A stretch of DNA of 64,000 nt from Amycolatopsis sp. A133. GTDB taxonomy: Bacteria > Actinomycetota > Actinomycetes > Mycobacteriales > Pseudonocardiaceae. Below the pieces are notes generated by a model that was not told the DNA's origin, searched no databases, and worked only from the letters and a program-made list of their open reading frames with translations. Shown here one piece after another: positions 34,001 to 43,549 of the stretch. The DNA lies in the NCBI RefSeq assembly GCF_031082405.1, contig NZ_JAVHJU010000057.1:434001-498000 (forward strand). Direction: 5' to 3'. The position numbers were made by a program, and so were the translations under genes. How positions within the stretch are numbered: position 1 is the first letter of the stretch; each line of letters begins with the position of its first letter.

Positions 34001-34014
34001 TGGGAGCGCTCCCA
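34001..34014. promoter_or_regulatory. CebR box
   Basis: TGGGAGCGCTCCCA is an exact copy of the operator bound by CebR, the cellobiose-responsive LacI-type repressor of Streptomyces. It lies 41 bp upstream of the GH5 cellulase start. Confidence 0.88.
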
Positions 34015-34064
34015 GATGAGAACATCCGCCGCCGGGGAACGTCAAGGGCCGGGCGGCCGGGCGG

Positions 34065-37000
34065 TTACCCCAGGCGCGGCAGTTCGCCGCGCGGGCCGGT
34101 GCCGAGCGGGGACCACGCCGGAGAGCTGTCGGAACTGTTTCCGACCAGCCGTCCCGGGCCGATGCTCACTTCACCGGTCGGGCCGGACGACACCTGGTTC
34201 AGGCTGGCGGACAGGTCGGCTTCGACGCCGCCGGGCAGCTTCAGCCGCACCAGGAAGGGCAGCACAAAACCCAGCGCCACCAGGCCGACGAGGATCGGCG
34301 TCAGCGTGCTGATCATCACCGTGGTCACCTTGCCGGTGAGGAAGAAGCCGAGCCACAACGTGATCAGCAGGCCACCGGCCACCGCGATCATCATCGCGCT
34401 GCCCGCGAGGCTGTTCCGGGTGATGGCCAGGCTCTGTTCGGCCAGCGTCATCACCCGCCGCGCTTCGATGTGCTCGGGATCGTGGTGCAGGCAGCGCCGG
34501 AAGTGGTGCAGGGCGCGGCGGCGGTAGTACGGCCGCGCCTGGGCCTCCGGCCCGCTTTCCCCGGCCTTGTACGCCGCGACACCGGCGACGTAGTGCGGGT
34601 CGGGCCGTCCGGCGGCCAGCTCGATCGCCTGGCGGGCCGTGCTCAGCGCTTCCAGGTGCAGGTCGCGGCGCTGGGTTTCGTCCCCGCGCCCGATGAGCAG
34701 CCGCGCGAGCGCAACGAGCAGCTGCCACCGCGGCTGGTCGCAGTCCTGGCGCCGCAGGGCGTCCCGCAGCACGCGTTCCGCGGCCGGCAGGTCGCCGGGC
34801 GACTTGACCAGGGCCAGCGACAGCCCGATGGCCGCGGCACCGCGGGTGGGCTCGATGACCAGGGCCTGGCGGAAGTGCCGGGCCGCCCGCCGCGCGTCGG
34901 CCGGGTCGTCGGTGCCGTCGAAGTCGCGCTGGAGGTGGAGGGCACCCAGTTCGATGTGGGCCTGGCTGTCGTACCAGTTGCGCTCCAACGCCTTGAGCAG
35001 CAGGGTTTCGGCCTCTTCGAACCGGCCCATCTGGGCGAAGAGCGCACCCAGGTCGACGTAGCTCCCGCCGTAGGGATCGATTTCGATGGACCGGCGGAGG
35101 TGGTACTCGGCCTGGGGAAGGTTGCCTTGCCGGGCGTAGAGGACGCCGAGGCAGGTGTGCGCGAGGTGCCGGCGCGGCGCTTCGGCCAAGACGGCGAGGC
35201 ACAGGCGTTCGGCTTCGTCCTCGCCGTTCGGTTCCCCTTCGTGCACCAGCGTCCACGCGAGGCCGACCCGTGCGTCGCGGGACTGGGGGTTCTCGGCGAT
35301 CGCGGCCCGGAACCGCACGGCGGCCTGCTCGAAGTCGCGCGCGCTGAAGGCGACCCAGCCGAGGCCGTGCCGGGCGTCGGCCCGGCTCCGCTTGCCGACG
35401 GCGAGCCCGAGGGCGCGTTCGAACGCTTCGCCGGCCCGGTTGAGCTCGCCGCGGTCGCGCAGCACCCAGCCCCACTCGATCACGATGGCGGCGGTGACCG
35501 TCGGATTGACCAGCTCCGGCGCGAGCAGGCGCTCGGCCTCGCCGAAGCGGCCCAGCGAGCGCAGCGCGGCCGATTTCGACACCAGCGCCCACACGGACCG
35601 CGGCGCCAAGGCGAGGCCCCGGTCGAACCAGGTGAGTGCTTCTTCGTGCCGGTTCTGCGCGTCGCGCAGGTCACCCATCTCCAGGACGAGCGACGCGTTG
35701 CCGGGCAACAGGTCCAGGGCGGTGGTCAAGGCGGCCTCCGCGTCCTCGAGCCGTCCGGCGAGCCACAGGGCCCGAGCGTGGTACAGCCGGGCCGAGCCGT
35801 CCCGTGGATCGATTTCGAGGGCCTTCTCGTAGACGGTGATCGCCTCTTCGCGGCGTTCCATCCGCGCGTAGGTCCGGGCCAGCTCGACGCGCAGGTCCAC
35901 GTAGTTCGGGCGGCGGGCGATCTCTCCGAGCAGGATGCGCACGGCCTCGTCGAACCGGCGCAGCCGCCGCAGGCAGAGGAGCTTTCCGCGCAGGCTCGCG
36001 CGGTCGGTGGGATTGAGGGCCAGGTTCGCTTCGAATTCCGCCAGCGCCTGCTCGTCCTCGCCCAGGTCGGCCCGGATGTCGCCGAGGATCCGCCGGAACC
36101 GCAGATCCCGGGGAAAGCGTTCTCTGCCCGCCACGGCGACGTCGACCGCTTGCTCGTGCTCCCGGACGTCACGCAGCAGGCCGATGCGGTAGATGAGGAC
36201 GTCCGCGTGCTCCGGCAGCTGCCACAGCACCGCCCGGGCCTCGCTGTAATCCCCGGCACCGCGGAGGTACCAGCTCAGTTCCAGCGACAGCGTCAGCCGG
36301 CCGGGAAGGGCGGTGCAGGCACTGCGCAGCGATGCGGCCGCGGCGCCCGGGCCGCCGATCTTCTGCTGGATCCCCGCGGCCCAGCTTCGGAGGTAGATGA
36401 TGCACGGATTGAGCTCCACGGCCTGCTGCGCGACTTGCTCCGCTTCGATCTGCCGTTCCTGATTCGACAGCAAGCGGATCCGGCCGATCCACGCCCCCGG
36501 GTACTGCGGCCAGCGGCGGTTCATCTCCGTGTAGATCTCGACCGCGTCGGCGGTGGCGCCGGTGTCTTCGAGGAGCAGGGCGCGCTGTTCCGGGATCTCG
36601 GGTGATTCGGGCAGTTGCGCGGAGGCTTCGGCAAGCAGCTCTCGGGCCTCGTCGTGCCGGTAGAGCCAGCGGACGGCCCTGCTGACGTCCGTGAGGTACC
36701 CGGGATCGAAGGGTTCCAGCTCGCTCGCCCGGCGGAACCAGTGCAGCGCCCCCTCGTCCTGATCCTGGTCGGCGTGGATCCAGCCCAGGTCGTTGTGCAG
36801 CTCCGCGTCGCCCGGACGCACCCGGATCGCCGACCGGACAGCGGCTTCGGCTTCGGCGAACCGATGGGACGTCCTCAGGACCGTGACGTGGCAGGTCAAC
36901 GCGGGCCCGTCCGTCGGAGCGAGGGCTACGGCCTTCTCGGCGATGGCGACCGCCGCTTCGAGATCACCGAGGCGGTGGTGGTGCCAAGCCTGTTCGACCA

Positions 37001-37925
37001 GCAGGCTGACGCTGTCCGGAGAGGCGGCCAGCGCACTCCGCAAGACCTCGGCGCCGTCGGCGCCCCGGTCCATCTTGTCCAGGGTCACGGCCCGCCACCG
37101 GTGGTGGTTCGCGCGGTCGGGATCGATGCCGGCGGCGTGCTCGAACTTCGCCAGGGCCCCGGCGAAGTCCTGGATCCGGTGCAGCGCCACGCCCCAGGTG
37201 AAGTACAGGCGGCTCGCTCCGGGCAACCGCTCGACCGCCGCTTCGGCGTGAGCGAACGTCTTGTCGTAGTGGTGGGTGTTGTTCAGCGCCTGGAGCTTCC
37301 GGTAGTGCGCTTCCACGTACTCCGGCCGGATTTCCAGGGCTTGGTCGTACTTCTCGATCGCGGTGGTGAACCGGCAGGCGTAGGCCGAAGCCTCGCCCCA
37401 CGCCACGTACAGTTCCGCCGCGTCCGGGTGGCACTCCAGTGCCTTTTCGGCGGCCGCCGCCGCATCGCCGGGACGGTTCAGCTTCCCCAGCGTGCGGACG
37501 CGGACCTCCAGCGCCTCCAGGTGATCGGGGGCGGCGGCGAGCACGGTTTCGAGCTCGTCGAGCAGGTACTGCTCCTCGTCGGTTTCGTCTTCGGCCACCC
37601 GGCCGCGGGCGATCCGGACCAAGTGCGCTTCGGGGTGCTGCGCCAGCACGGCGTCCGCGATGGCCCGCGCCTCGGTGTACTGCCGCTGCCTGCTCAGCCC
37701 CGCCACCCGCCACGCCTGGGCCGGCTCGTTGTGGGGGTCAAGCTCCAAAGCGCGGGCGAAGTGCCGGGAAGCGATCTCCGAACGTCCCCGCTCGAACGCG
37801 ATCCGCCCGAGTTCCACGTGCGCGTCGGCGCCGTCCAGGAGCTTTTTGATGGCCTCTTCGGCCTCGGCGTACCGGCAGGCCCGGCGCAGGGAGGTGACCT
37901 GGGTTCTGGGATCCGACGCGTTCAC
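34065..37925 (-). CDS. Very large TPR-repeat membrane protein
   Basis: 1,286 residues. From about residue 5 to 1150 it is built of some 30 tetratricopeptide repeats (for example ALELDPHNEPAQAWRVAGL, ALEIDPRDGSARLYHARALW, SIEIDPYGGSYVDLGALFAQ). Two membrane helices follow (about 1175-1230), then a short 60-residue polar tail. No signal peptide, so the repeats are probably cytoplasmic with a C-terminal membrane anchor. TPR arrays hold protein complexes together; the partner is unknown. No enzymatic domain is seen. Confidence 0.85.
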   Translation of the reverse strand: MNASDPRTQVTSLRRACRYAEAEEAIKKLLDGADAHVELGRIAFERGRSEIASRHFARALELDPHNEPAQAWRVAGLSRQRQYTEARAIADAVLAQHPEAHLVRIARGRVAEDETDEEQYLLDELETVLAAAPDHLEALEVRVRTLGKLNRPGDAAAAAEKALECHPDAAELYVAWGEASAYACRFTTAIEKYDQALEIRPEYVEAHYRKLQALNNTHHYDKTFAHAEAAVERLPGASRLYFTWGVALHRIQDFAGALAKFEHAAGIDPDRANHHRWRAVTLDKMDRGADGAEVLRSALAASPDSVSLLVEQAWHHHRLGDLEAAVAIAEKAVALAPTDGPALTCHVTVLRTSHRFAEAEAAVRSAIRVRPGDAELHNDLGWIHADQDQDEGALHWFRRASELEPFDPGYLTDVSRAVRWLYRHDEARELLAEASAQLPESPEIPEQRALLLEDTGATADAVEIYTEMNRRWPQYPGAWIGRIRLLSNQERQIEAEQVAQQAVELNPCIIYLRSWAAGIQQKIGGPGAAAASLRSACTALPGRLTLSLELSWYLRGAGDYSEARAVLWQLPEHADVLIYRIGLLRDVREHEQAVDVAVAGRERFPRDLRFRRILGDIRADLGEDEQALAEFEANLALNPTDRASLRGKLLCLRRLRRFDEAVRILLGEIARRPNYVDLRVELARTYARMERREEAITVYEKALEIDPRDGSARLYHARALWLAGRLEDAEAALTTALDLLPGNASLVLEMGDLRDAQNRHEEALTWFDRGLALAPRSVWALVSKSAALRSLGRFGEAERLLAPELVNPTVTAAIVIEWGWVLRDRGELNRAGEAFERALGLAVGKRSRADARHGLGWVAFSARDFEQAAVRFRAAIAENPQSRDARVGLAWTLVHEGEPNGEDEAERLCLAVLAEAPRRHLAHTCLGVLYARQGNLPQAEYHLRRSIEIDPYGGSYVDLGALFAQMGRFEEAETLLLKALERNWYDSQAHIELGALHLQRDFDGTDDPADARRAARHFRQALVIEPTRGAAAIGLSLALVKSPGDLPAAERVLRDALRRQDCDQPRWQLLVALARLLIGRGDETQRRDLHLEALSTARQAIELAAGRPDPHYVAGVAAYKAGESGPEAQARPYYRRRALHHFRRCLHHDPEHIEARRVMTLAEQSLAITRNSLAGSAMMIAVAGGLLITLWLGFFLTGKVTTVMISTLTPILVGLVALGFVLPFLVRLKLPGGVEADLSASLNQVSSGPTGEVSIGPGRLVGNSSDSSPAWSPLGTGPRGELPRLG

Positions 37926-38313
37926 CGGCGTAGTGGACTACACCGGCCCGGCCGGGCGCTTCGGCCGTTCGAGGGACGGGACGGTGCTGCCCGGCGGGGG
38001 ATACGTGCACACCGGCGGCACGTGGGTCTACGGCGACACCGCCGTGGAACCCGCCGGTCGTGGTGGCCTTGGCGCAAGCCGGTGGAAGAAGTCGTGCCCG
38101 CGGGGCGCCGCGCGTCCGGGTCTGCTCTACGGCGGGGAGAACGCCTGATCGACGCGTTCTTCGTCCAGCCTGGCAAGGAGAACGGGCGATCCCTTACCTC
38201 GGCGAAGGCGGCAACCAGTGCACCGGCCGGAAGTCGAGGACGGGTTGCGGTCCACTGTGGATCGCCGAGTCGCCCGGCACGCGGCCGCCGGGGCCGCGTG
38301 CCGCATCGCGGAG
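37926..38313. other. Intergenic region, no gene recognised
   Basis: 388 bp between two leftward genes. An open plus-strand stretch (about 37930-38148) with Gly-rich VLPGGGYVHTGGTWVYGDT has no start and no family match. It must hold the promoter of the TPR gene, which I could not place. Confidence 0.5.
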
Positions 38314-38646
38314 TCAGGGTTCGCTTTGGAGGGACCGGTTGAGGTTGCGTGCTTCGTGGAGCTGGTCTTCGAGGGTGACGATGCGGCAGGCGGCGTCGAC
38401 GGCGGTGCCGTGGTCGACCAGTTCCCGGACGCGGGCGGCCAGGCGCAGCTGGTGCCGGGAGTAGCGGCGGTGCCCGCCGGCGGACCGTTGCGGCGTGATC
38501 AGGCCCGCTTCGTCGAGGCTGCGCAGGAACCCTTGGGTCGTGCCCAGCATGTCCGCGGCCCGGCCCATGGTGTAGCCGGGGTAGTTCTCATCGTCGAACT
38601 TGCCGGTCTCGGCAGGTGTCGCCGGTCTGTCCTGTTCAGGAATCAT
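38314..38646 (-). CDS. Small MerR-family regulator
   Basis: 110 residues. MerR-type HTH: YTMGRAADMLGTTQGFLRSLDEAGL and GGHRRYSRHQLRLAARVRELVDHG, followed by a short coiled coil (RIVTLEDQLHEARNLNRSL). There is no effector domain and no metal-binding Cys. GGTGGA precedes the ATG. It is alone on its strand, with no clear target gene. Confidence 0.85.
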   Translation of the reverse strand: MIPEQDRPATPAETGKFDDENYPGYTMGRAADMLGTTQGFLRSLDEAGLITPQRSAGGHRRYSRHQLRLAARVRELVDHGTAVDAACRIVTLEDQLHEARNLNRSLQSEP

Positions 38647-38662
38647 TCCACCTCCGCGTCAC

Positions 38663-38699
38663 GAGGACCCCGGGCGCCGTTGCGGCGCCCGGGGTCCTC
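38663..38699. terminator. Strong hairpin upstream of merR
   Basis: Perfect 17-bp stem (38663-38679 with 38683-38699), 3-nt loop. It is 17 bp before the merR start, just outside its ribosome site. It may stop transcripts coming from the right, or fold in the merR leader. Confidence 0.6.
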
Positions 38700-39217
38700 A
38701 GGGTTGGGTATCACCATTGTCAACCGACGTGACCGCCGGCTTCCTGCACCCGCGTCCGGCGCGAAGCCGGATCCCGCGGGGATCGCTCATTCGTGACCGA
38801 GCACCACCTCCGAACTCGATGGGACTACGGCACCCGCGCGGCGCTACCGAACCGCTGCGGGCGATCCAATGATGTGCCCGTTCCCTTCTTCCGTGTTTCC
38901 ACTTCCTACCGCAAAGCACACTGCTGATCGCTCCGGGCGCACGTGCTCCGCCCGGGTGTAGCTCCCGGGGCCGGTACTACCTGGTGCAACCTCTTCACAA
39001 CCCGGCCCGGGTTCACTGCCACGGACACCAGCCGGAACCCCGAACCTTGATCGGCCCCGCACTGCCTGTCCGTCTTGTCTCACCTCGCGGGTAGTTGCAT
39101 TCTCTCCCGCGCCTGCTGGACGTTGTCTTTCTCGGTACAAGAGAACTCTACACGCAGACGGCGCGGAATGTCTCCTGCGGTCGGCGTAGATTTTCTCCGA
39201 GGCCGCCGGGGTTCGGC
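38700..39217. other. Intergenic region, no gene recognised
   Basis: 518 bp of lower G+C than its surroundings. Short open frames on both strands lack ribosome sites and family features. A minus-strand TTGACA near 38720 is not followed by a convincing -10. No RNA gene was recognised. Confidence 0.5.
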
Positions 39218-39595
39218 TCAGTGGTCCCTGGACCGCGGGGGCCGTCCGCGTCCGCGGAGTTCGACGCCGGCTTCGAGCAGCATGCGCTTGGTGATGTCCC
39301 GGCCGAGGCCGAAGGCCTTCCCCGTCTCGATGATCGACTTGCCGCTGCGATAGGTCTCGACCAGTCCCGGGGGCGCGGGAGGTGTGATCGGTTGTGGCGG
39401 CCGGAACTTGACGCCCTGGTTCTGCAGGACGAGGCGCAGCGTCCGGTAGCTGCCGTCGAAGTCGGCCAACAGGGTGCTCAACGTGTCGCCGGCCAGGTAC
39501 CGGCGTTTCAATTCGGCGGCTTCGTCGGCCGGTACCTCGGCGGGAAGCCGGTGGGCCCGCCGGTTCGGTCCGTGCTCTTCCCCGGCCTCGTTCAC
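39218..39595 (-). CDS. Small protein with two helix-turn-helix motifs
   Basis: 125 residues from GTG at 39595. It holds two related HTH units: ELKRRYLAGDTLSTLLADFD with SYRTLRLVLQNQGVKFR (about 28-65) and YRSGKSIIETGKAFGLGRDI with LLEAGVELRGRGR (about 77-115). The second follows the actinobacterial small-HTH pattern that ends in LLxEAGVxLR. Frame continues upstream to 39886, but that part is polar, low in complexity and not protein-like, so I chose the later start. Probably a DNA-binding protein; target unknown. Confidence 0.65.
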   Translation of the reverse strand: MNEAGEEHGPNRRAHRLPAEVPADEAAELKRRYLAGDTLSTLLADFDGSYRTLRLVLQNQGVKFRPPQPITPPAPPGLVETYRSGKSIIETGKAFGLGRDITKRMLLEAGVELRGRGRPPRSRDH

Positions 39596-39730
39596 GAGAT
39601 CATCGCCGCCCCGAACAGCTGATCCGGTATCGCCGGGGCTTGCGTCGCTGCCGTTCCCGGCGATCTGGGGTGTTCCTCCAGGCAAAACGATGGACGCGAA
39701 GGCGTACACCGCCAGACGTGTTCTACCGGT

Positions 39731-39746
39731 TCGCTCGTACGAGCGA
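39731..39746. promoter_or_regulatory. 16-bp perfect palindrome
   Basis: TCGCTCGTACGAGCGA lies about 136 bp upstream of the chosen HTH start. Its size suits a dimeric regulator, perhaps the HTH protein itself. Confidence 0.4.
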
Positions 39747-39984
39747 GGTGTGTGTGGGCCGTGGTCACCGCGGGTTCGCCCCTCGGTTCGCGGATGTGTT
39801 CCTGGTTGCGGGTCGCCTTCTGGGCTGTGGTGGGTTCGTCGTCCGGAGGTGTGTTGATCTTGGCTGTCGCGGGAGGGGGACACCAAGGTCCCGGGTGGGT
39901 GAACGCGGCGACCGAGGCTCCCGGCCGGCGACTCGTCGCCGGCTCGTTCCAGCGCCGGTCGGGTTTGCTCAGGGTGGGGCGCCC

Positions 39985-40205
39985 ACTTGGGCTCGGCCTG
40001 GCTCAGACCTGGCCCAGCCCAGCCCGGCCCGGCTCGGCTCGGCCCGGCTTGGCCCAGCCCGGCCCGGCCCGGCTCGGCCCAGCCCGGCTTGGCTCGGCCC
40101 GGCTCGGCCTGGCCTGGCCCGGCCCGGCCCGGCCCGGCCCGGCTTGGCTCGGCCCGGCCCGGCTTGGCCCGGCTCGGCCAGGCCCAGCCGAGCTCGGGCC
40201 CGGCC
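39985..40205. repeat. Pentanucleotide microsatellite (GGCYY)n
   Basis: About 40 units of a 5-bp repeat, mostly GGCCC, GGCTC or GGCTT with AGCCC variants, start soon after 39985 and run to about 40205. It is downstream of the DUF4132 gene. Because 5 is not a multiple of 3, all frames read as Ala/Arg/Pro/Gly repeats and stay open; these frames are not genes. Confidence 0.9.
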
Positions 40206-40252
40206 CACTCAAGCCCCTCGGCGCCGGCGTCCCGGCAGCCCCGGCTCCGCGC

Positions 40253-43200
40253 TCACCCGGTCAGTTCGGTCAGCTCGCCGAGCAGCTCCGAAGCCGTCAC
40301 CGGGTCCAGGTTGCCGAAAACCCTTTCGCCCCGGGGTGCCCAGGCGCCGGTGGCGGTTTCGTCCAGCCAGATGTCCGTCAGTTCCTGGGCCGGGTCGTCG
40401 GCCGGGTTTCCCACCGTGATGCCCGGGTCCAGGTTCACCACCACCGCGCCGCCGGCGGGGAGGGGGCGGAGGATCCAGCCCTCCACTCCGTTGTCCAAGA
40501 CCGCTCCGCGGACCCAGGTACGCTGCGTGAGGCCCAGCAGCTTGCCCACCGGGACCGTTCGGTTCTCGAACCGCTTCAACGTCGTTGCCGACCTCTCGGC
40601 TTCCTCCAGGCGCGCCGCCGGGCGGCCGAGCTGGGGGAATGGCTGGAGGATCTCGTAGTCCGCGAACACGTCCGACCAGGCCGTCAGCTCGTCGGCGAGC
40701 TCGATGGGGTGGGCTATGCCCACTTCCGCCGTTCGTGGCAGGGCGTACTCCTCGTCGTGGACGTCGGCGTACGTGCGGTCTTCGGCGCAGCGGAACGTTT
40801 CGCCCGCCGTGGTGCGCCAGACCAGCCTGCGCACCAAGTGGATCAGCAGGGGGTGGCCGGCCAGCAGCTGCTCGAACTCCGCCGCGGGCCAGCGGCGGCT
40901 CAGGACCATGGCCGACTCCAGACGCGAAATCTGCTCCGCGGCGACCGTGCGGACGTCCTTCTTCAACGCCGCGAACCGCTTGTACTCGGCGGCCGCCAAG
41001 TCGGCGCCGTCTTTTGCGCCCGGTTTCGGCAATGCCTTGCGTGGCTTGCCGTCGGTGTCGGTCACGTACGGTTTGAGCTGCTCGTCGAATCCGACGACGA
41101 ACCTGCGCGGGCCGTAGTCGATCACCGCCGTTGCTGCTTCGTCGAGGCCCAGCGTGGGCACCAGGCGGTCGGCCAGCTGGTCGGCCGAGAGGCCGAGTCC
41201 CTCGGCGACGGCGGCGATCTTCTCCTGCGCCTTCAACTTCAGCGCCTTGAATTTCACCTTCTGCGCGATGGAGTTCAAGTGCAGCAACGCGAGGTCGGTG
41301 CCGATGCCGGCCAGCACGTCCAGCGCCGCGGCCGCCCGCGCGTGGCCGCCTTCGCCGGGCCACGCCCGGATCAGCGGGCTCAGCCCGCGCACGACGTCGT
41401 CGTCACCCAGCTCGGCCAGTGCGGTGAGGACCCAGCCGTCCTTGACCGGGTAGTCCGCGGCCCGCCAGCGGCGGAACACCGCCCACGCGAACCCGGCGAG
41501 CGAACCGGGGTCGCAGAATTCGCGGATGTGCGCCAGGCCCGGGTAGACCTCGCCGGGCTTCGACAGCGCGAGCACCGTGAGCACGTGCGGGATCGCCTGG
41601 CCGGGCAGCGCCTGTTCACCGTCGCGGACGCGGATCTGCGGCAGCACCGCGGGATCGGCCCACGCTCCGGGGACCGGCAGCCGCGCCGGCAGGACGTCCA
41701 GCGGGTCGGCGGCGAGCAGCTCCGCGACGGCCTCGGCCGCCTCCGCGCCGTGGTGGGCGGCCGCCTCGGACACCGCCTGCTCGTGCCCGCTCTTGGCCAG
41801 CACCCGCAGCGCGGCCTCGGCGGTGCTCCTGGCCGGGCCCGCCGGCCCCAGTGCCGGGGGCACCAGGAACTTCGTCCCGGCCGCGGGGTGCTGGCCGAAC
41901 CACGCCAGCGCGACCGGCCGGGCCTTCTTCAGCCGGACCAGCCAATCCGCCATGAGCAGCGCGACTTCCGGGCTCACGTACGGCAGCAGCACCTCTCCGC
42001 GGTGCCCCGGATTGGCCGCCGCCATCGCCACCAGCGGCCGGTGGGCGAGCAACCCGTGCCGGCTCGCCAAGACGCGGCCCCAGATCTGGCCCTGCGACGC
42101 CTCGTCCGGGCGCCACGACGCCAGCCGCGCACGCACCCAGTCGTCCGGGGCCTGCACGAACAGGGTCGCCACGGCCGACCCGGACAGCTTCCCGGCGTCG
42201 TACGTCTCGGCCGCGCGCTGCCAGCCGCCGTACAAGCCGGCGCGCAACCGGGTGTGCCACTCCGCCCAGTCGCGCTGTTCACCCGGCGCCCACACCAGCT
42301 CCGGCTCGGCCGGGACGGTCAGTCCATTGAGGACGATGGGCTCCCGCGCCGGGCGCTCCGAAGCCCACGGCGGATCCACGAGCACCCGCGGCAGCGCCTC
42401 CCCGGCCACGACCGGCAGCCGTTCTTCGCCCGCCAGGGCGCGTTCGACCAGCGCGTGATCCTCCCCTTCGAGAGCGGGCAGGACGCCGGCCGCGACGTCC
42501 GGGTGCGCGGCGACGTGGCAGCGCAGCAGAAAACCCGCTTCTTCGGCGTAACCCGCTTGCGCGGTCGCGCCCCGGGCCAGCAGCCTGACCGCACGCTCCG
42601 GAGTGCGGGCCATCGCGGCGGTCAGCAGCGGCTGCACGTGCTTCTGTCCCAGCCGCTTCACGAGCAGCTCGAACGCCTCGTCACCGGGGAGGCCGGCCAG
42701 CGCGGACAGCAGGAGCTTGCGGGAGTCGCCGCCGTTCGGATCGGCGTCGGCGACGCGGGCGAACGTGGTCGCCGAAGCGGGCCCCATCGCCTCCAGCAGC
42801 GTGTAGCGGACCTCCTTGTCCTGCAGGCGCCACCGGAGCACCGTGGTGGGAACCGCTTCGAGCTGGTCCCGGGTGGACAGTGCCTGCAGCACCGATGGCC
42901 AGTCGAAGTAGTGGAAGTCGTCGACCGGCCGGACCGCGGCCGCCAGTTCGTCGGCCCAGTCTTCGCGCGTCGGCACCAGGTACGAGGCCACCACCTTGCC
43001 GGACAGGTCGGCCCGGCATGGTGCCAATGCCGCCGTCGCCGCCTCGTAATCGGCGTCGCCGGCCGCCGCGAGGAGCGTGCGCAGCCGCCGGAACAGCGGG
43101 TGTTCTCCGGGCGAGAAGTACCTCTGGTGAACCGATTGCCGCCGCTTCAGCACCGAGGTGCCTTGGTCGTAGCGGTCGATGTGGACGACCTGGGCCATCG

Positions 43201-43549
43201 TGGCCGCGGCCCGGACCGCGAACCCGGGCCCGCGCGCCCACCACGCGTCGGCGATTCGCCACGTCTCGTGCGGTCCGCCGGTTTTCCGCGCCAGGCCGCG
43301 GTGCAGCAGTACCGCCAGGACGGCCGCACCCAGGACGTCCTCGCCGCCCGCCCGGGCGGCGCCGACCAGCTCCGGGTCGCTCTCCGGGTGCCGCAGAGCG
43401 GCGGTCGCCAGGTCGTCCCCGGCCGGTACGGCCTGCCACCAGGCGACCGCGTCCGCCGCGGGTTCGGCTTCCGGCCGGAACCACCCGCCGCGCCGCACGT
43501 GGACGAACGGTCTCCACGACGGATCCGGTGCGAACGTCGTCTCGCTCAC
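40253..43549 (-). CDS. DUF4132 domain protein
   Basis: 1,098 residues, mostly helical. The C-terminal third (about 770-1040) has the DUF4132 pattern: YGPRRFVVGFDEQLKPYVTD, KPRKALPKPGAKDG, LLAGHPLLIHLVRRLVW and HPIELADELTAWSDVFADYE. The N-terminal part looks like HEAT-type repeats. DUF4132 proteins (including E. coli MolR relatives) have no settled biochemical role. It stands alone, with a microsatellite just after its stop. Confidence 0.85.
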   Translation of the reverse strand: MSETTFAPDPSWRPFVHVRRGGWFRPEAEPAADAVAWWQAVPAGDDLATAALRHPESDPELVGAARAGGEDVLGAAVLAVLLHRGLARKTGGPHETWRIADAWWARGPGFAVRAAATMAQVVHIDRYDQGTSVLKRRQSVHQRYFSPGEHPLFRRLRTLLAAAGDADYEAATAALAPCRADLSGKVVASYLVPTREDWADELAAAVRPVDDFHYFDWPSVLQALSTRDQLEAVPTTVLRWRLQDKEVRYTLLEAMGPASATTFARVADADPNGGDSRKLLLSALAGLPGDEAFELLVKRLGQKHVQPLLTAAMARTPERAVRLLARGATAQAGYAEEAGFLLRCHVAAHPDVAAGVLPALEGEDHALVERALAGEERLPVVAGEALPRVLVDPPWASERPAREPIVLNGLTVPAEPELVWAPGEQRDWAEWHTRLRAGLYGGWQRAAETYDAGKLSGSAVATLFVQAPDDWVRARLASWRPDEASQGQIWGRVLASRHGLLAHRPLVAMAAANPGHRGEVLLPYVSPEVALLMADWLVRLKKARPVALAWFGQHPAAGTKFLVPPALGPAGPARSTAEAALRVLAKSGHEQAVSEAAAHHGAEAAEAVAELLAADPLDVLPARLPVPGAWADPAVLPQIRVRDGEQALPGQAIPHVLTVLALSKPGEVYPGLAHIREFCDPGSLAGFAWAVFRRWRAADYPVKDGWVLTALAELGDDDVVRGLSPLIRAWPGEGGHARAAAALDVLAGIGTDLALLHLNSIAQKVKFKALKLKAQEKIAAVAEGLGLSADQLADRLVPTLGLDEAATAVIDYGPRRFVVGFDEQLKPYVTDTDGKPRKALPKPGAKDGADLAAAEYKRFAALKKDVRTVAAEQISRLESAMVLSRRWPAAEFEQLLAGHPLLIHLVRRLVWRTTAGETFRCAEDRTYADVHDEEYALPRTAEVGIAHPIELADELTAWSDVFADYEILQPFPQLGRPAARLEEAERSATTLKRFENRTVPVGKLLGLTQRTWVRGAVLDNGVEGWILRPLPAGGAVVVNLDPGITVGNPADDPAQELTDIWLDETATGAWAPRGERVFGNLDPVTASELLGELTELTG

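Larger units (their letters stand above)
39596..40252. other. Intergenic region with palindrome and microsatellite
   Basis: 657 bp between two leftward genes. It holds a palindrome at 39731-39746 and a pentanucleotide repeat at about 39985-40205 (both listed separately). The rest shows nothing recognisable. Confidence 0.6.

Noticed and set aside
37930-38148. Gly-rich open stretch on the plus strand
   Set aside because: No start codon of its own, no family resemblance and only about 70 codons; listed as intergenic.
38844-39140. 98-codon frame on the minus strand
   Set aside because: No ribosome site, mixed low-complexity composition, no family.
39987-40212. Open frames with Ala-Arg-Pro-Gly repeats on both strands
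   Set aside because: They are translations of the 5-bp microsatellite, without starts of quality or ribosome sites.
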